Positions 42,781 through 53,094 of a DNA stretch of 64,000 bases are shown one piece after another (position 1 is the stretch's first letter; each line of letters starts with the position of its first letter). The translations under genes were made by a program, and so were the position numbers. Source of the stretch: an uncultured Acholeplasmataceae bacterium. GTDB taxonomy: Bacteria > Bacillota_I > Bacilli_A > Acholeplasmatales > Acholeplasmataceae. The notes under the pieces are model-generated. The model was not told the origin of the DNA, ran no database searches, and worked only from the letters and a program-made list of their open reading frames with translations. The stretch spans positions 1-64,000 of the forward strand of contig CAKMKH010000031.1 in assembly GCA_927441705.1 (NCBI GenBank), read 5' to 3'.

Positions 42781-44484
42781 ATGATATTTGCAACAATAAA
42801 TTATGGGGATAGTTTAATGTTTGTTTTCGGTGGATTGGCACTATTTATCTTTGGGATAAACATGATGAGTGATAGTTTGAAATCGGCTGCAGGAAATAAA
42901 CTTAAAGCAATTATAGAAAAAACGACTAACACACCTTTAAAAGGTATATTAGTTGGTATCTTTTTAACAATTCTAATTCAGTCTTCATCAGGGACAACTG
43001 CACTAATGATTGGTTTATTAAGAGCAGGACTTATGACACTTCCACAAAGTGTTGGTATCATTATGGGTGCGAATATAGGGACGACTGTAACAGCCTTTAT
43101 CATTGGTTTACCTATAGCAGATTACGGTCTTTTTATTTTGTTCGTAGGGTTCTTAATGAGTTTTATGAAAAATCGAAAAGTTCATCATTTTGGTGGAGTT
43201 CTTATTGGTTTAGGGATGTTATTTGTAGGCCTTAACACAATGAGTGATGGATTAAAACCTTTGGCTCAAACGCAACAAGCAGAAAATATGTTTAATATAT
43301 TTGCGAACAACTGGTTTTTAGGAACTTTATTTGGGACTGTGTTTACAGGAGTTGTGCAATCATCTTCAGCAGCCATTGGTATTTTAGAAAGACTTTATGC
43401 ACTTAATGCTGAAGGTATTACATCAGTATCTTTAAATGGCGCAATACCTATTTTACTAGGGGCAAACATAGGAACAACCATTACAGCGTTTTTAGCATCT
43501 ATAGGTGGAAATATAGAATCCAAGAGAGCATCTTTCATTCATATTTTATTTAATGTAATCTCAGCTGTAGTATTTTTAATAATTCTTATTCCTTATACAA
43601 GACTTATAGCATGGTTTGAAGCATCATTTTTAAAACAATATTCGATGTTAACTATTGCATTTGCACATTTATTTCAAAATGCGATTATGACGGTTACTCT
43701 ATATTTCTTTATCAATAAAATGATATGGTTAAGTAGAAAAGTAGTTAAGGACCAATCTATTCAAGTGATTCCAGATGATATGTTTGATGAAAAACTTATC
43801 CATGAATCACCAATATTGGCTTTAGAGTTTGTTCAAAAAGGTATATTGTATATGGGGTCTATTGTAAAAGATTATTTAGTACTTGCAAAAGATTATAGTT
43901 TAAAAGAAAAAACTGAATCTGTAAATGAAGCATTTACTTTTGAGATGATGCTTGATACATATGACCAAAAGTTACATGACTACCTAATTAAAATCTCGCA
44001 AGCTGGTTTAGATCCTAATAACTCTAAAAAGCTTTCTAGAGACTTAGATACGATTAAAGATTTTGAGAGAATTGGAGATCACTTAACCAATATCATCCAA
44101 TTCTTCATTGAAAGATATAAAGAATCTCAACTTCTATCAGAAGAAGGTAGAAGAGAATTAAATGAATTATATACTGTATTAATTTCTATGCTTGATGATG
44201 TATTAACTAGTTTTCAAAATGGTGATGTTGAAGTTGCTAAACGTGTTGTAAAAAATGAAGATTTAGTTGATGAGTTGGAAGAGTTATTTAGATATCGTTA
44301 TATAGAAAGACTAAAAAATGGTGAGATTACATTTGTGGTTGCTGAAAATTATGCAGATATCTTGTCTAATCTAGAAAGAATTGGCGACCATTTAATGAAT
44401 ATTGCGAGTGCAGTTATAGAACCTTTATACGTACCACAAAGCTTAATTGTTCCAAAGCCTCACGAAATCGATAAAGATATTTAA
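42781..44484 (+). CDS. Na+/phosphate cotransporter family protein with PhoU domain
   Basis: 567 residues of the NptA/YjbB type. Two inverted QSSS repeats are the hallmark: [21 protein letters not shown] (about residues 60-80) and [12 protein letters not shown] (about 195-206), each followed by GANIGTT. Eight to ten helices are followed by a soluble PhoU-like domain from about 350 to the end. These proteins import phosphate with Na+, or export it; direction cannot be read here. AGGAGG sets the ATG. It precedes uvrB by 17 bases. Confidence 0.9.
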   Translation: MIFATINYGDSLMFVFGGLALFIFGINMMSDSLKSAAGNKLKAIIEKTTNTPLKGILVGIFLTILIQSSSGTTALMIGLLRAGLMTLPQSVGIIMGANIGTTVTAFIIGLPIADYGLFILFVGFLMSFMKNRKVHHFGGVLIGLGMLFVGLNTMSDGLKPLAQTQQAENMFNIFANNWFLGTLFGTVFTGVVQSSSAAIGILERLYALNAEGITSVSLNGAIPILLGANIGTTITAFLASIGGNIESKRASFIHILFNVISAVVFLIILIPYTRLIAWFEASFLKQYSMLTIAFAHLFQNAIMTVTLYFFINKMIWLSRKVVKDQSIQVIPDDMFDEKLIHESPILALEFVQKGILYMGSIVKDYLVLAKDYSLKEKTESVNEAFTFEMMLDTYDQKLHDYLIKISQAGLDPNNSKKLSRDLDTIKDFERIGDHLTNIIQFFIERYKESQLLSEEGRRELNELYTVLISMLDDVLTSFQNGDVEVAKRVVKNEDLVDELEELFRYRYIERLKNGEITFVVAENYADILSNLERIGDHLMNIASAVIEPLYVPQSLIVPKPHEIDKDI

Positions 44485-44501
44485 TAAGAAAGTGTGATTC
44501 A

Positions 44502-46457
44502 ATGTTTGATTTAAAAGCACCTTTTGTTCCAAAGGGTGATCAGATAAACGCGATTGAAACTTTAAAAAATAATATAGAATCAGGTATTAAAGAACAAATC
44601 TTACTAGGTGCTACTGGTACTGGTAAGACTTTTACGATGGCAAACATTATTCAAAAACTACAAAAAAAGACTTTGATACTTGCACCTAATAAGACCTTAG
44701 CAGGGCAACTTTATGGTGAGTTAAAAGCTTTTTTTCCAAGTAATAGAGTAGAATACTTTATTTCTTATTATGATTATTATCAACCAGAGGCTTATGTTAT
44801 TTCTACAGATACTTATATTGAAAAAGATTCGTCAATCAACGATGAAATTGATGAAATGAGACATAGCGCAACAGCATCTCTATTGAATCATGATGATGTT
44901 ATTGTGGTTGCATCTGTTTCATGTATCTATGGTATTGGAGATCCTGAAACTTATAAAAATTCAATGATTTTTATGAGAACTGGAGAATCATTTGGAAGAG
45001 ATAAACTTATTAATAAACTCGTTGAGTTAACTTATCAAAGAAATGATATAGATTTTCATAGAGGAACTTTTAGGGTTAGAGGCGATTCAGTGGAGATTAT
45101 TCCTGTTTATGAACGCGCTCAAGGTATTAGAGTATCTTTTTTTGGAGATGAGATAGAGGATATAAAGCGTTTTGATGTCTTAACAGGACAAGCATTAGAA
45201 AATCTTGAATACACTTCTATTTTTCCTGCAACACACTTTATGACAGATAAAGATCGTGTAAGTGAATCGATTAGACGTATTAAAAACGAAATGCAAGAAC
45301 AAATTTCATATTTCAAAGATAACAATCTATTGTTAGAAGCACAAAGAATTGAGCAAAGAACAAGATATGACATGGAAATGTTAGAAGAAATTGGTATATG
45401 TAGTGGTGTCGAAAACTATTCAAGACATCTATCGTTAAGAGAAGCTGGGGAAACACCGGCAACACTTATAGATTTCTTTGGAGATGACTTTTTAATGATT
45501 ATTGATGAGTCACATGTTACTATGCCTCAGGTTAGAGGAATGTATGCTGGAGATAGATCAAGAAAAGAAACACTTGTAAATTTCGGATTTAGATTACCAT
45601 CTGCACTTGATAATAGACCACTTAAATTCGAAGAATTTGAACAAAAAATAAAAAACGTTATATACTTAAGTGCAACACCAGGGAATTATGAACTAGAAAA
45701 AGGCATTCCAATCATCGAACAAATTATTAGACCTACTTTCTTACTCGATCCAGATGTTGAGGTTAGACCATCAACTGGACAAATAGATGACTTATACTTT
45801 GAGATTAAAAAACGTATCGAAAACAACGAACGTATATTAGTAACAACTTTAACCATTAGAATGAGTGAAGATTTAACTGGATATTTTAAAAAGCTCGGTG
45901 TAAAAGTTGCCTATCTACATAGTGAAATTAAATCACTTGATCGTATTAAAATTTTAAGAGAATTAAGAATGGGTAAATACGATGTTTTAATTGGTATAAA
46001 CCTCTTAAGAGAAGGACTAGATTTACCAGAAGTTTCGTTAGTTGCAATACTTGACGCAAACAAACAGGGATTCTTAAGAAGCGAAAGAAGTTTAGTACAA
46101 ACGATTGGTAGAGCTGCTAGAAACTTAAATGGGCATGTGATCATGTATGCAGATACTATTTCACCAGCGATGCAATACGCGATTGATGAGACCAATAGAA
46201 GACGTAAAATTCAATTGACATTCAACGAAAAATATGGCGTTGAGCCAGTTAGTATACGAAAAGACATCAGAGATAATATTTCTATGAAAGAAGATGTAAT
46301 TGAAGAAGAAAAAGACTACACTAAACTAACAAAGAAAGATAAAGATAAAACACTTAAAGCACTTGAAAAAGAAATGCAAGAAGCTGCGAAAAATCTTGAC
46401 TTTGAAAAAGCAGCTGAATTAAGAGATCTTATTTTTGAATTGAAGGCAGCTGATTAA
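44502..46457 (+). CDS. uvrB: Excinuclease ABC subunit B
   Basis: 651 residues. UvrB verifies damage and loads UvrC in nucleotide excision repair. Motifs are [14 protein letters not shown] (about 35-48), [20 protein letters not shown], the beta-hairpin [57 protein letters not shown] and a C-terminal UvrC-binding motif [24 protein letters not shown]. uvrA, commonly next to it, is not present. It is followed after one base by an SGNH hydrolase. Confidence 0.97.
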   Translation: MFDLKAPFVPKGDQINAIETLKNNIESGIKEQILLGATGTGKTFTMANIIQKLQKKTLILAPNKTLAGQLYGELKAFFPSNRVEYFISYYDYYQPEAYVISTDTYIEKDSSINDEIDEMRHSATASLLNHDDVIVVASVSCIYGIGDPETYKNSMIFMRTGESFGRDKLINKLVELTYQRNDIDFHRGTFRVRGDSVEIIPVYERAQGIRVSFFGDEIEDIKRFDVLTGQALENLEYTSIFPATHFMTDKDRVSESIRRIKNEMQEQISYFKDNNLLLEAQRIEQRTRYDMEMLEEIGICSGVENYSRHLSLREAGETPATLIDFFGDDFLMIIDESHVTMPQVRGMYAGDRSRKETLVNFGFRLPSALDNRPLKFEEFEQKIKNVIYLSATPGNYELEKGIPIIEQIIRPTFLLDPDVEVRPSTGQIDDLYFEIKKRIENNERILVTTLTIRMSEDLTGYFKKLGVKVAYLHSEIKSLDRIKILRELRMGKYDVLIGINLLREGLDLPEVSLVAILDANKQGFLRSERSLVQTIGRAARNLNGHVIMYADTISPAMQYAIDETNRRRKIQLTFNEKYGVEPVSIRKDIRDNISMKEDVIEEEKDYTKLTKKDKDKTLKALEKEMQEAAKNLDFEKAAELRDLIFELKAAD

Positions 46458-46458
46458 T

Positions 46459-47103
46459 ATGAAAAAAGATATGACAGTTTTAAAAGCGATGATTGATGCT
46501 GATTATAAAAGACATGTAAAAAAATTCAATAATCTTAAACCAGGGAAAAAATGTGTATTATTAGGTGATTCTATGATGGCATATTTTCCGATTAAAACAT
46601 ATGAACTAGATGAAGAAATGTACAATTTAGGTATTCCAGGTGATACAACGACAGGCGTACTCAATAGAATCAATCAAGTCATTAGACTAAATCCAAAATT
46701 AATTATTTTAAACATTGGCTTAAATGATTTTGTGTTAACAAACCTTTCTCATCAAGAATCACTAGATAACATTTTAGAAATAAGACATCAATTATTAGAA
46801 AGCTGTCCTCATACTTTAGTATTCATAACATCATTAACACCGATTAATCAAAAAGATTTCCAAGATCAAGTCTATCTACTAAATAGAGATCCACAAGACG
46901 CGATAAAACTTAATCAAATGTTAAACAAGAGGATTGATGAAAAACATTTTATAAATCTATATGATGACTTAATAGATGATGAAGGTAAATTGAAACTTGA
47001 ATACACAAGAGATGGTATCCACCTTAATCAAAAAGGGTATCAGATATACTATGATACAATCATGGATTTAATGGATCATATAAATGAAAATGCACACATG
47101 TAA
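46459..47103 (+). CDS. SGNH/GDSL-family hydrolase
   Basis: 214 residues, cytosolic (no signal peptide). The four SGNH blocks are visible: block I LLGDSMMAYFP with the nucleophile Ser, block II GIPGDTTTG with Gly, block III LNIGLNDFV with Asn, and block V DGIHLNQKGY with the Asp-His pair. It acts as an esterase or lipase on an unknown acyl or acetyl ester. It is cotranscribed with uvrB across a one-base gap, which need not imply a common function. Confidence 0.88.
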   Translation: MKKDMTVLKAMIDADYKRHVKKFNNLKPGKKCVLLGDSMMAYFPIKTYELDEEMYNLGIPGDTTTGVLNRINQVIRLNPKLIILNIGLNDFVLTNLSHQESLDNILEIRHQLLESCPHTLVFITSLTPINQKDFQDQVYLLNRDPQDAIKLNQMLNKRIDEKHFINLYDDLIDDEGKLKLEYTRDGIHLNQKGYQIYYDTIMDLMDHINENAHM

Positions 47104-47117
47104 TTGTGCATTTTTTT
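47089..47117 (+). terminator. Terminator after the SGNH hydrolase
   Basis: Perfect 8-bp stem AATGCACA / TGTGCATT spanning the stop codon, 8-nt loop, T7. Confidence 0.85.
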
Positions 47118-47177
47118 ACATACATATATAAGGAAATAAAATCATATTTATGTTAAGATATTCATGGAGTTGATATT

Positions 47178-48440
47178 ATGAACGCAAAAAGCCATTATGA
47201 AAAAGGCTTGTCACATTACATATTGAATACACCTAAAAAAAATATCGAATTAGCTATAAATCATTTCGAACAAGCAGCTGAACAAGGATATTCAGATGCA
47301 TACTACTTTTTAGGCAGATTTTATGGATTGGGTGATGGTGTATCACTAGACTTTCATCAAGCAATCGATCATTATCAAAAAGGTATAGCACTTGGTTCTC
47401 ATAAATGTGGGTATGCATTAGGCATGCTTTACTATACAGGAACAGGCGTTGAAAAAGACGAGGATTTAGCCAAAGACTATTTCAAACAAAATTATAGTAT
47501 ATTACTAATGGAAGCTGAAAATAAAGATCCAGTAAGTATACATATATTAGGAACTTACTACTATTACGGATTTAGTGTGCAACGCTATATCTTTAAAGCT
47601 ATAGAGTGGTTCTTAAAATCAAGTGAATTAGGTTATAGTGATTCACAATACATTTTAGGTATGATTTATGAAACTCTTGGCGAAGATAAAAATCAAGTTG
47701 AAACAGCAATTAAATATTATAAAATGGCTGCTTCGCAAGATCATCCATATGCACAATATGCGTTAGGAATCATAGCATTAGAAGCTAATGATTATCATAA
47801 GGCTGAGAAATATTTAGAAAGTGCTGCATTTCAACATTATGCATTAGCAGCATATACACTCGCAAAAATTTATCATGAAAGAGATGCTAAGCATCCACAA
47901 AAAGCTTTTGAGTGGTTTCTAATAGCAGCTAAACAAGATCATACTGAGGCTTGTTATTACGTAGGCTTATACTACCAAAATGGCATGGGTGTAAAACAAG
48001 ATATAAAACAAGCTGTGATTTGGTATGAAAAAGCGGCGCTAAAAAAAGATAAAGATGCTCTTTACCATTTAGCAATGATATTAATTAGACAACCAGAAAA
48101 AAATTTTGAATTGATTGCGAGATTATTAGAACAAGCAGCATCTCAAGATCATCCAAATGCACAATATAATTTAGCTGTCATGTATCAAAAAGGTGATGGT
48201 GTTAAGCAAAGTAATCAAAAAGCATTATTTTGGTATGAAAAAGCAGCTGATCAAAATTTAGCAATTGCACAATACAATTTAGGTATGATCTATTTTGAAG
48301 GTAAATTAATTGAAAAAGATGAATTAAAAGCCAAAGAATTGTGGCAAAAAGCAGCTGATCAAGGATTAGAAGCAGCAGTCAAACTTATGTATTCAATTAA
48401 TAATTATGCAAAATTACAAAAAAGTGAATGGCAAGCATAA
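47178..48440 (+). CDS. Sel1-repeat (TPR-like) protein
   Basis: 420 residues made of about ten Sel1-type repeats of 35-37 residues, such as YSDAYYFLGRFYGLGDGVSLDFHQAIDHYQKGIALG and NAQYNLAVMYQKGDGVKQSNQKALFWYEKAADQ. No signal peptide or membrane segment is seen. Such repeat proteins are scaffolds for protein-protein contact; the partner is unknown. It is a single gene with its own RBS (GGAG) and a shared terminator with pepT. Confidence 0.88.
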   Translation: MNAKSHYEKGLSHYILNTPKKNIELAINHFEQAAEQGYSDAYYFLGRFYGLGDGVSLDFHQAIDHYQKGIALGSHKCGYALGMLYYTGTGVEKDEDLAKDYFKQNYSILLMEAENKDPVSIHILGTYYYYGFSVQRYIFKAIEWFLKSSELGYSDSQYILGMIYETLGEDKNQVETAIKYYKMAASQDHPYAQYALGIIALEANDYHKAEKYLESAAFQHYALAAYTLAKIYHERDAKHPQKAFEWFLIAAKQDHTEACYYVGLYYQNGMGVKQDIKQAVIWYEKAALKKDKDALYHLAMILIRQPEKNFELIARLLEQAASQDHPNAQYNLAVMYQKGDGVKQSNQKALFWYEKAADQNLAIAQYNLGMIYFEGKLIEKDELKAKELWQKAADQGLEAAVKLMYSINNYAKLQKSEWQA

Positions 48441-48468
48441 AAAAGTTTCCTAATAAAGGAAACTTTTT
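48441..48468. terminator. Bidirectional terminator between Sel1 and pepT
   Basis: Stem AAAAGTTTCCT / AGGAAACTTTT with a 5-nt loop and T-tracts both ways; convergent genes. Confidence 0.9.
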
Positions 48469-48474
48469 CTTTTC

Positions 48475-49686
48475 TTATTCAGCATTTAATTTAATAATTT
48501 CTTTATAAATCTCAACAGCTTTTTCCATTTGTTGAATAGAAGCAAATTCTAATCTTCCATGGAATTGATAACCACCGGTTCCTAAATTAGGACAAATTAA
48601 ACCATCATATGTAAGTCTTGCACCATCTGTTCCACCTCTAATAGGTTCAATTTTAGGTTCGAGACCTTGATTTATAGTAGCTTGTTTTGCAAGCTCAACA
48701 ACATACATATGATCTTTAATGATATCATACATATTAAAGTAACTATCCTTAATTTCAATCTTGACAACTTGATACTCATACTTATCATTTAAGTAATTAG
48801 CGATTTTAATAAAGTCGTCTTTTTGTTTTTTAAATAAGTTTTTATCGTGATTTCTAACTATATATTGCGTGTGCGCGTGTTCTACTTGACCTTGAATTTG
48901 TGTTAAGTGATTAAAACCCTCATAATTTTCTGTAAAGGCAGGATTTAAAAATGTTGGTAACATTTGATGGAATTCAAAAGCAACATGGGCAGCATTGATC
49001 AGTTTGTGTTTTGCTGATCCTGGATGAATGCTTATACCAGTAAAGTTAAGGTTAATAGTTGCAGCATTAAAGTTTTCATATTCAATACCACCGACTTCAC
49101 TTCCATCAGCTGTATATGCAAAGTCTGCCTTAAAAAATTCGAAATCAAATCGATCCGCACCTTGTCCGATTTCTTCATCAGGCGTAAAGCATATGTATAT
49201 ATCACCATGTTTTACATCTTTATGAGTTGTATAATATGCAGCAAGTTCCATAATCTCAGCTACACCACATTTGTCATCAGCACCTAATAATGTGTGACCA
49301 TCAGTAACAATAATATCTTCCCCAATGACTTTTTTTAAAGCTGGATATTGATTTGGATGCATTGAAAGTTCATCATTAAGTCTAACAATTGACCCATCAT
49401 AGTTCTTAATGATTCGCGGATTAACATTTTTACCTGGTGCATCAGGAGAAGTATCAACATGTGCTATAAAGCCTAATGCTTTCTTACCTTCCACATTTTT
49501 TTCAATTTTAGTATACACATAACCATCTTTATCTAAGAATGCATCTAGACCCATTGCTTTTAACTCTTCAACTAATAATCTACTTAAATCTTTTTGTTTT
49601 TCAGTAGAAGGGAAAGTTTTAGACTCATGATCTGATTGTGTATCTATTTTTACATAACGCAAAAATCTATCAATAAGAGTATTCAT
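48475..49686 (-). CDS. pepT: Peptidase T (tripeptide aminopeptidase)
   Basis: 403 residues of the M20B family. It removes N-terminal residues from tripeptides in the cytoplasm using two zinc ions. Zinc and catalytic residues are in IAHVDTSPDAPGKNVNP, LGADDKCGVAEI and CFTPDEEIGQGADRFD; the C-terminal HGRLEF block carries the last ligand and RGGTDGARLTYDGLICPNLGTGG the substrate loop. Unlike the M20 gene at 34771, it is intact. Its RBS is AAGGATG before the start. It supplies amino acids from imported peptides. Confidence 0.96.
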   Translation of the reverse strand: MNTLIDRFLRYVKIDTQSDHESKTFPSTEKQKDLSRLLVEELKAMGLDAFLDKDGYVYTKIEKNVEGKKALGFIAHVDTSPDAPGKNVNPRIIKNYDGSIVRLNDELSMHPNQYPALKKVIGEDIIVTDGHTLLGADDKCGVAEIMELAAYYTTHKDVKHGDIYICFTPDEEIGQGADRFDFEFFKADFAYTADGSEVGGIEYENFNAATINLNFTGISIHPGSAKHKLINAAHVAFEFHQMLPTFLNPAFTENYEGFNHLTQIQGQVEHAHTQYIVRNHDKNLFKKQKDDFIKIANYLNDKYEYQVVKIEIKDSYFNMYDIIKDHMYVVELAKQATINQGLEPKIEPIRGGTDGARLTYDGLICPNLGTGGYQFHGRLEFASIQQMEKAVEIYKEIIKLNAE

Positions 49687-49804
49687 TTATATATCATCCT
49701 TTCTGTATGTGTCTATTATAACGCAAAAAATTGAAAAAATTAAGTCAGATATTAATAATATTAAGCACAAAATTAATTTTCTTTAACTTTTTTTAAAAAA
49801 AGAC

Positions 49805-49833
49805 TTGACAATTGATAAAATGTTTAATATAAT
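49805..49833 (+). promoter_or_regulatory. Consensus sigma-A promoter of the SHOCT/DUF2089 operon
   Basis: TTGACA (49805-49810), 17 bases, TATAAT (49828-49833): a full match to consensus with optimal spacing, the strongest promoter in the window. Confidence 0.93.
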
Positions 49834-49873
49834 CAAAGTGTAAATTAAAAATATTAAGTAAGGCGGCGGTAAA

Positions 49874-50227
49874 TTGCAAAGAAATGAAGTTCTAAATAAA
49901 CTTTCAAAAAATGAGATCAATTATAAAGAAGCATACAATATGTTATATCCAAGAATTAAAACAAAAAAAGTAAGAAAAGCTCACTTTGTAAAATTAAAAA
50001 TCAATATTCCCGATGGCGGAGTTGCAAATGTGATGATAAGATTTTTATTCCTGATCCCTATTCCTATATGGCTAGTTACAATCATTGTTAGAAGAAGATT
50101 GAACCAGTATGTTAGTGATGATATTCCAATATCATTTAGAGATTTAATTCATTTAGTATCAATTAAAGGATCACACATTAAAGTAATGACAAGTGATCAT
50201 ACTAATATTTTAATTAAAACAATATAA
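49874..50227 (+). CDS. Small membrane-linked protein with SHOCT-like N-terminus
   Basis: 117 residues from TTG 49874, with AGGCGG upstream. The first 25 residues (RNEVLNKLSKNEINYKEAYNMLYP) are a short helical hairpin of the type seen in SHOCT-like/YvlB modules, repeated in the other operon members. A central hydrophobic segment (IRFLFLIPIPIWLVTIIV) probably spans or dips into the membrane. I do not recognise the rest. It opens a four-gene operon driven by a perfect promoter. An envelope-stress role is inferred by analogy with LiaX/YvlB neighbours. Confidence 0.7.
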   Translation: MQRNEVLNKLSKNEINYKEAYNMLYPRIKTKKVRKAHFVKLKINIPDGGVANVMIRFLFLIPIPIWLVTIIVRRRLNQYVSDDIPISFRDLIHLVSIKGSHIKVMTSDHTNILIKTI

Positions 50228-50239
50228 AGGAGAAATAAA

Positions 50240-50662
50240 ATGATGAATCAAAGAAACAAAGTAAATCCAGTTATCTCAGTTTGCCCAGTATGTAAACATG
50301 ATTTAAAGGTAACTAAACTGTCATGTGATCACTGTGACACAGTGATAGAAGGAAATTTCACATTATCAAAATTTAACTATCTAGAAACAGAAAAGCTATA
50401 TTTCATTGAAGTATTTGTAAAAAATAGAGGAAATATTAAAACAATCGAAAAAGAACTCAACATCAGTTATCCTACTGTTAAGAAAATGCTTGATGAAGTT
50501 ATTGTTGGACTAGGCTACTCTTTAGATCCTGAATTAGATAATGAGGAAGAAGAGAAAGAAAAGCAAGAACAAAAAGCTTCAAAAGCAAGTATATTAGAAA
50601 AAATCGCTAATAAAGAAATATCTGTACTTGAAGCTGTGGAGTTGCTTAAAAAAGGAAAGTAA
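50240..50662 (+). CDS. DUF2089-type protein: zinc ribbon, HTH and SHOCT-like tail
   Basis: 140 residues. A zinc ribbon (CPVCKHDLKVTKLSCDHCD) is followed by an HTH-like block (FIEVFVKNRGNIKTIEKELNISYPTVKKMLDEVI), the DUF2089 layout. A Glu/Lys-rich linker (EEEEKEKQEQKASK) leads to a C-terminal helical hairpin ILEKIANKEISVLEAVELLKKG similar to the N-terminus of the last gene in the operon. It is probably a DNA-binding regulator of the operon. Start set by AAGGAG. Confidence 0.85.
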   Translation: MMNQRNKVNPVISVCPVCKHDLKVTKLSCDHCDTVIEGNFTLSKFNYLETEKLYFIEVFVKNRGNIKTIEKELNISYPTVKKMLDEVIVGLGYSLDPELDNEEEEKEKQEQKASKASILEKIANKEISVLEAVELLKKGK

Positions 50663-50673
50663 GGTGAATTCAT

Positions 50674-50811
50674 ATGCGTCGTTTATTTGAAAACATGGAT
50701 GATGACAATCAAAGAAAAAAACATAATTATAAAAAACATGATACAATATCAGATTCGAAATATACTATTGAAGATATACACTACATGATGCAATATCATT
50801 TGCATATCTAA
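50674..50811 (+). CDS. 45-residue basic small protein in the DUF2089 operon
   Basis: Missed by the ORF track because of length. It reads MRRLFENMDDDNQRKKHNYK and ends HYMMQYHLHI, with AAGGTGA 6 bases before the ATG and a spacing of 11 bases from the previous stop. It is rich in His, Lys, Asp and Tyr, with no membrane segment. Good RBS, operon position and a lack of overlap with other genes support translation. Function unknown. Confidence 0.6.
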   Translation: MRRLFENMDDDNQRKKHNYKKHDTISDSKYTIEDIHYMMQYHLHI

Positions 50812-50845
50812 AAAAAAACTAAAAAAATAATAAGAGGTGACTAAA

Positions 50846-51229
50846 ATGTCTAAAGATCAATTAAAAGAAGAAAGAATGAAAATATTAGAATTATTGTCAA
50901 AAGGAGTCGTTTCAACTGATGAAGCAGAAAAATTACTCATGGCAATGAGCGGTGCAGAAGAAAATTTTGCAAAAGAAGTAGTTACTCAAAAGAAAGCACC
51001 ATTTAAAATGTTAAAAATATTAGTGGATTCTAATGATGGAGACAAAGTTAGAATGCAAATCCCAGTTGAATTTTCTAAGTTATTAAAAACTGCGAAATTT
51101 AAATCATCAATTGGAAATACTGATATAGATATTGATGCGATTGTAGAAATGATCAGCCAAGGTATTGATGGAGAACTAGTTAATATTGAGTCAAGCGATG
51201 GCGATATCGTTAAGATTGTTGTTGAATAA
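50846..51229 (+). CDS. SHOCT-like/YvlB-type protein
   Basis: 127 residues from ATG 50846 (AAGAGGTGA upstream; the track uses GTG 50837). Residues 1-35 are a SHOCT-like hairpin, EERMKILELLSKGVVSTDEAEKLLMAM, as found at the N-terminus of LiaX/YvlB. The rest is a beta-rich part (FKMLKILVDSNDGDKVRMQIPVEFSKLLK...GELVNIESSDGDIVKIVVE) of the same family, where it often binds envelope ligands. Last gene of the operon; no clear terminator follows. Confidence 0.8.
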   Translation: MSKDQLKEERMKILELLSKGVVSTDEAEKLLMAMSGAEENFAKEVVTQKKAPFKMLKILVDSNDGDKVRMQIPVEFSKLLKTAKFKSSIGNTDIDIDAIVEMISQGIDGELVNIESSDGDIVKIVVE

Positions 51230-51245
51230 TTGAAAAAAAATATCA

Positions 51246-51277
51246 TTCCACGCTGTTTTCCTTAAAACAGCGTGGAA
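51246..51277. promoter_or_regulatory. 32-base GC-rich dyad in the second ABC promoter
   Basis: Perfect 14-bp arms TTCCACGCTGTTTT / AAAACAGCGTGGAA with a 4-nt centre, far richer in GC than its surroundings. TTAAAA in its right half and TATAAT at 51285-51290 (17-base spacing) form a promoter, so the dyad covers the -35. It could be an operator or, on the minus strand with TTTTTTTT nearby, a terminator. There is no U-tract on the plus strand. Confidence 0.75.
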
Positions 51278-51321
51278 AATATTATATAATAGTATTACAG
51301 CCAACAAAGAAGGAGCACATT

Positions 51322-53094
51322 ATGTTATTCGGGAAACACTTTAGAAAATATTATTTAAAATATGCCCTATTTTTTTTGATAGGGGTTTTTGTATTGATTG
51401 TCGTAGATTGGTTTCAATTAGAGATTCCTAAAATTATAGGGGATATCATTGATACTTTATATCAAACACAAGTTGATGAAACGATGATCTTAGAAGGTAT
51501 AAAACGTATTGCTGTATTGGCTGCCATTATTGCTTTTGGTAGATTTTTATGGCGTTATACAATTTTTGGAGCTTCAAGAAGAATAGAATATCAACTTCAA
51601 AATGTCATGTTCAGACATTCCACTAATTTATCTCAAAGCTTTTATGCCAATGAAAAAGTCGGTGGATTAATGACATATTTCATTAATGATTTACAAGCTA
51701 TTCGTATGGCGTTTGGACCAGGGTTATTAATGTTGGTTGATGGTTTATTTTTAGGTGGATTTGCAGTTTATAGAATGGCAAACCTAAATGGACGACTAAC
51801 AATTATTGCAGCTATTCCAATGCTTATGTTGACTGCTTTGATGGTATTTATTAGAAAGAGTATGAGTGCTAAGTTCAAACTACGTCAGAAAGCATTCGAA
51901 AACTTAAGCGATTTTACCCAAGAAAACTTTTCTGGGATTACCGTAGTAAAAGCTTTTGTTAGAGAAATGAAAGAGTATATGCTTTTCAGACAACGAAATG
52001 ATGAATTATATGCAAAACATATGGGATTCGTTAAATACATGGTTTTCGTTAATATATTTATTTCAATCGCTTTAAATGTTGTTATTTTAACGATTATCGT
52101 TTATGGTAGTACTTTAGTTATATATAGGGAACAAACTGGTTTAACAGCTGGTGAACTCACTGAATATATCAGTTACTTCTTCACCTTAATATGGCCAACT
52201 ATGGCACTTTCTAGATTTATTCAAATACAGTCACAAGCTAAAGCTAGTGCTGAAAGAATCGATGTATTTTTAAATCATGAGATTGAAATTAAAGATAGTA
52301 AAGATTTAGATGATGTTAAAGACTTAAAAGGTAGTATTCAAGTTAAGAATCTTACATTCCAATATCCTGATGGCGATTCACCTGTCTTAAAAGATGTTTC
52401 ATTTGAGATTAATCAAGGTGAGATGGTTGGGATTCTAGGACGTACAGGTTCTGGTAAGAGTTCATTAGTAGATCTATTCTTAAGAATTTATAATTTAAAT
52501 GAAAATCAAGTCTTTTTAGATGGTCATGACATTATGAAATTACCAATACATACCGTTAGAGATACTATTGGATATGTTCCTCAAGATAATTTCCTATTTT
52601 CTGAAACTATCTATTCAAACATTGGATTCGCATATAATGATGTTGATACAACTAAAATTGAAGAAGCTGCAAGACTATCAGATGTTTATGATAATATTAT
52701 GGAGTTTAAAGAAAAATTCTCAACAATTTTAGGCGAACGCGGAGTTACTGTATCAGGCGGACAAAAACAAAGAATAAGCATCGCTCGAGCTTTAGCTAAA
52801 AACCCTGAAATATTAATTCTTGATGATTCAGTGTCAGCTGTGGATACAAAAACTGAAGAAGCTATTATTAGTAATCTTCATCGTGTAAGAGAAGGAAGAA
52901 CAACAATCTTTATTGCTCACCGTATATCAACTGTTAAACGTATGGATAAAATTATTCTATTAGATGATGGTAAGGTAGTTGCTGTTGGATCGCATAAGCA
53001 ACTTCTAAAAACATGCGTCTTATATCAAGATATGGTTAGAAGACAACAACTCGAGAATCTAGTTCAGGGAGGTGACATCGATGAAAGACTTTAA
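51322..53094 (+). CDS. ABC exporter half-transporter 2A, degenerate-site subunit
   Basis: 590 residues. Six helices then a nucleotide-binding domain with GRTGSGKSS, VSGGQKQRISIARAL and Walker B ILILDDSVSAVD, again with Asp for the catalytic Glu. It is the degenerate partner of the downstream gene, YheI/YheH-like. The promoter is overlapped by the 32-base dyad. Substrate unknown; multidrug or lipid-linked export is usual for this group. Confidence 0.9.
   Translation: MLFGKHFRKYYLKYALFFLIGVFVLIVVDWFQLEIPKIIGDIIDTLYQTQVDETMILEGIKRIAVLAAIIAFGRFLWRYTIFGASRRIEYQLQNVMFRHSTNLSQSFYANEKVGGLMTYFINDLQAIRMAFGPGLLMLVDGLFLGGFAVYRMANLNGRLTIIAAIPMLMLTALMVFIRKSMSAKFKLRQKAFENLSDFTQENFSGITVVKAFVREMKEYMLFRQRNDELYAKHMGFVKYMVFVNIFISIALNVVILTIIVYGSTLVIYREQTGLTAGELTEYISYFFTLIWPTMALSRFIQIQSQAKASAERIDVFLNHEIEIKDSKDLDDVKDLKGSIQVKNLTFQYPDGDSPVLKDVSFEINQGEMVGILGRTGSGKSSLVDLFLRIYNLNENQVFLDGHDIMKLPIHTVRDTIGYVPQDNFLFSETIYSNIGFAYNDVDTTKIEEAARLSDVYDNIMEFKEKFSTILGERGVTVSGGQKQRISIARALAKNPEILILDDSVSAVDTKTEEAIISNLHRVREGRTTIFIAHRISTVKRMDKIILLDDGKVVAVGSHKQLLKTCVLYQDMVRRQQLENLVQGGDIDERL

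Noticed and set aside
51246-51277. Plus-strand terminator after the SHOCT operon
   Set aside because: The dyad is not followed by a U-tract on the plus strand and it holds the -35 of the next promoter; listed as a regulatory dyad instead.
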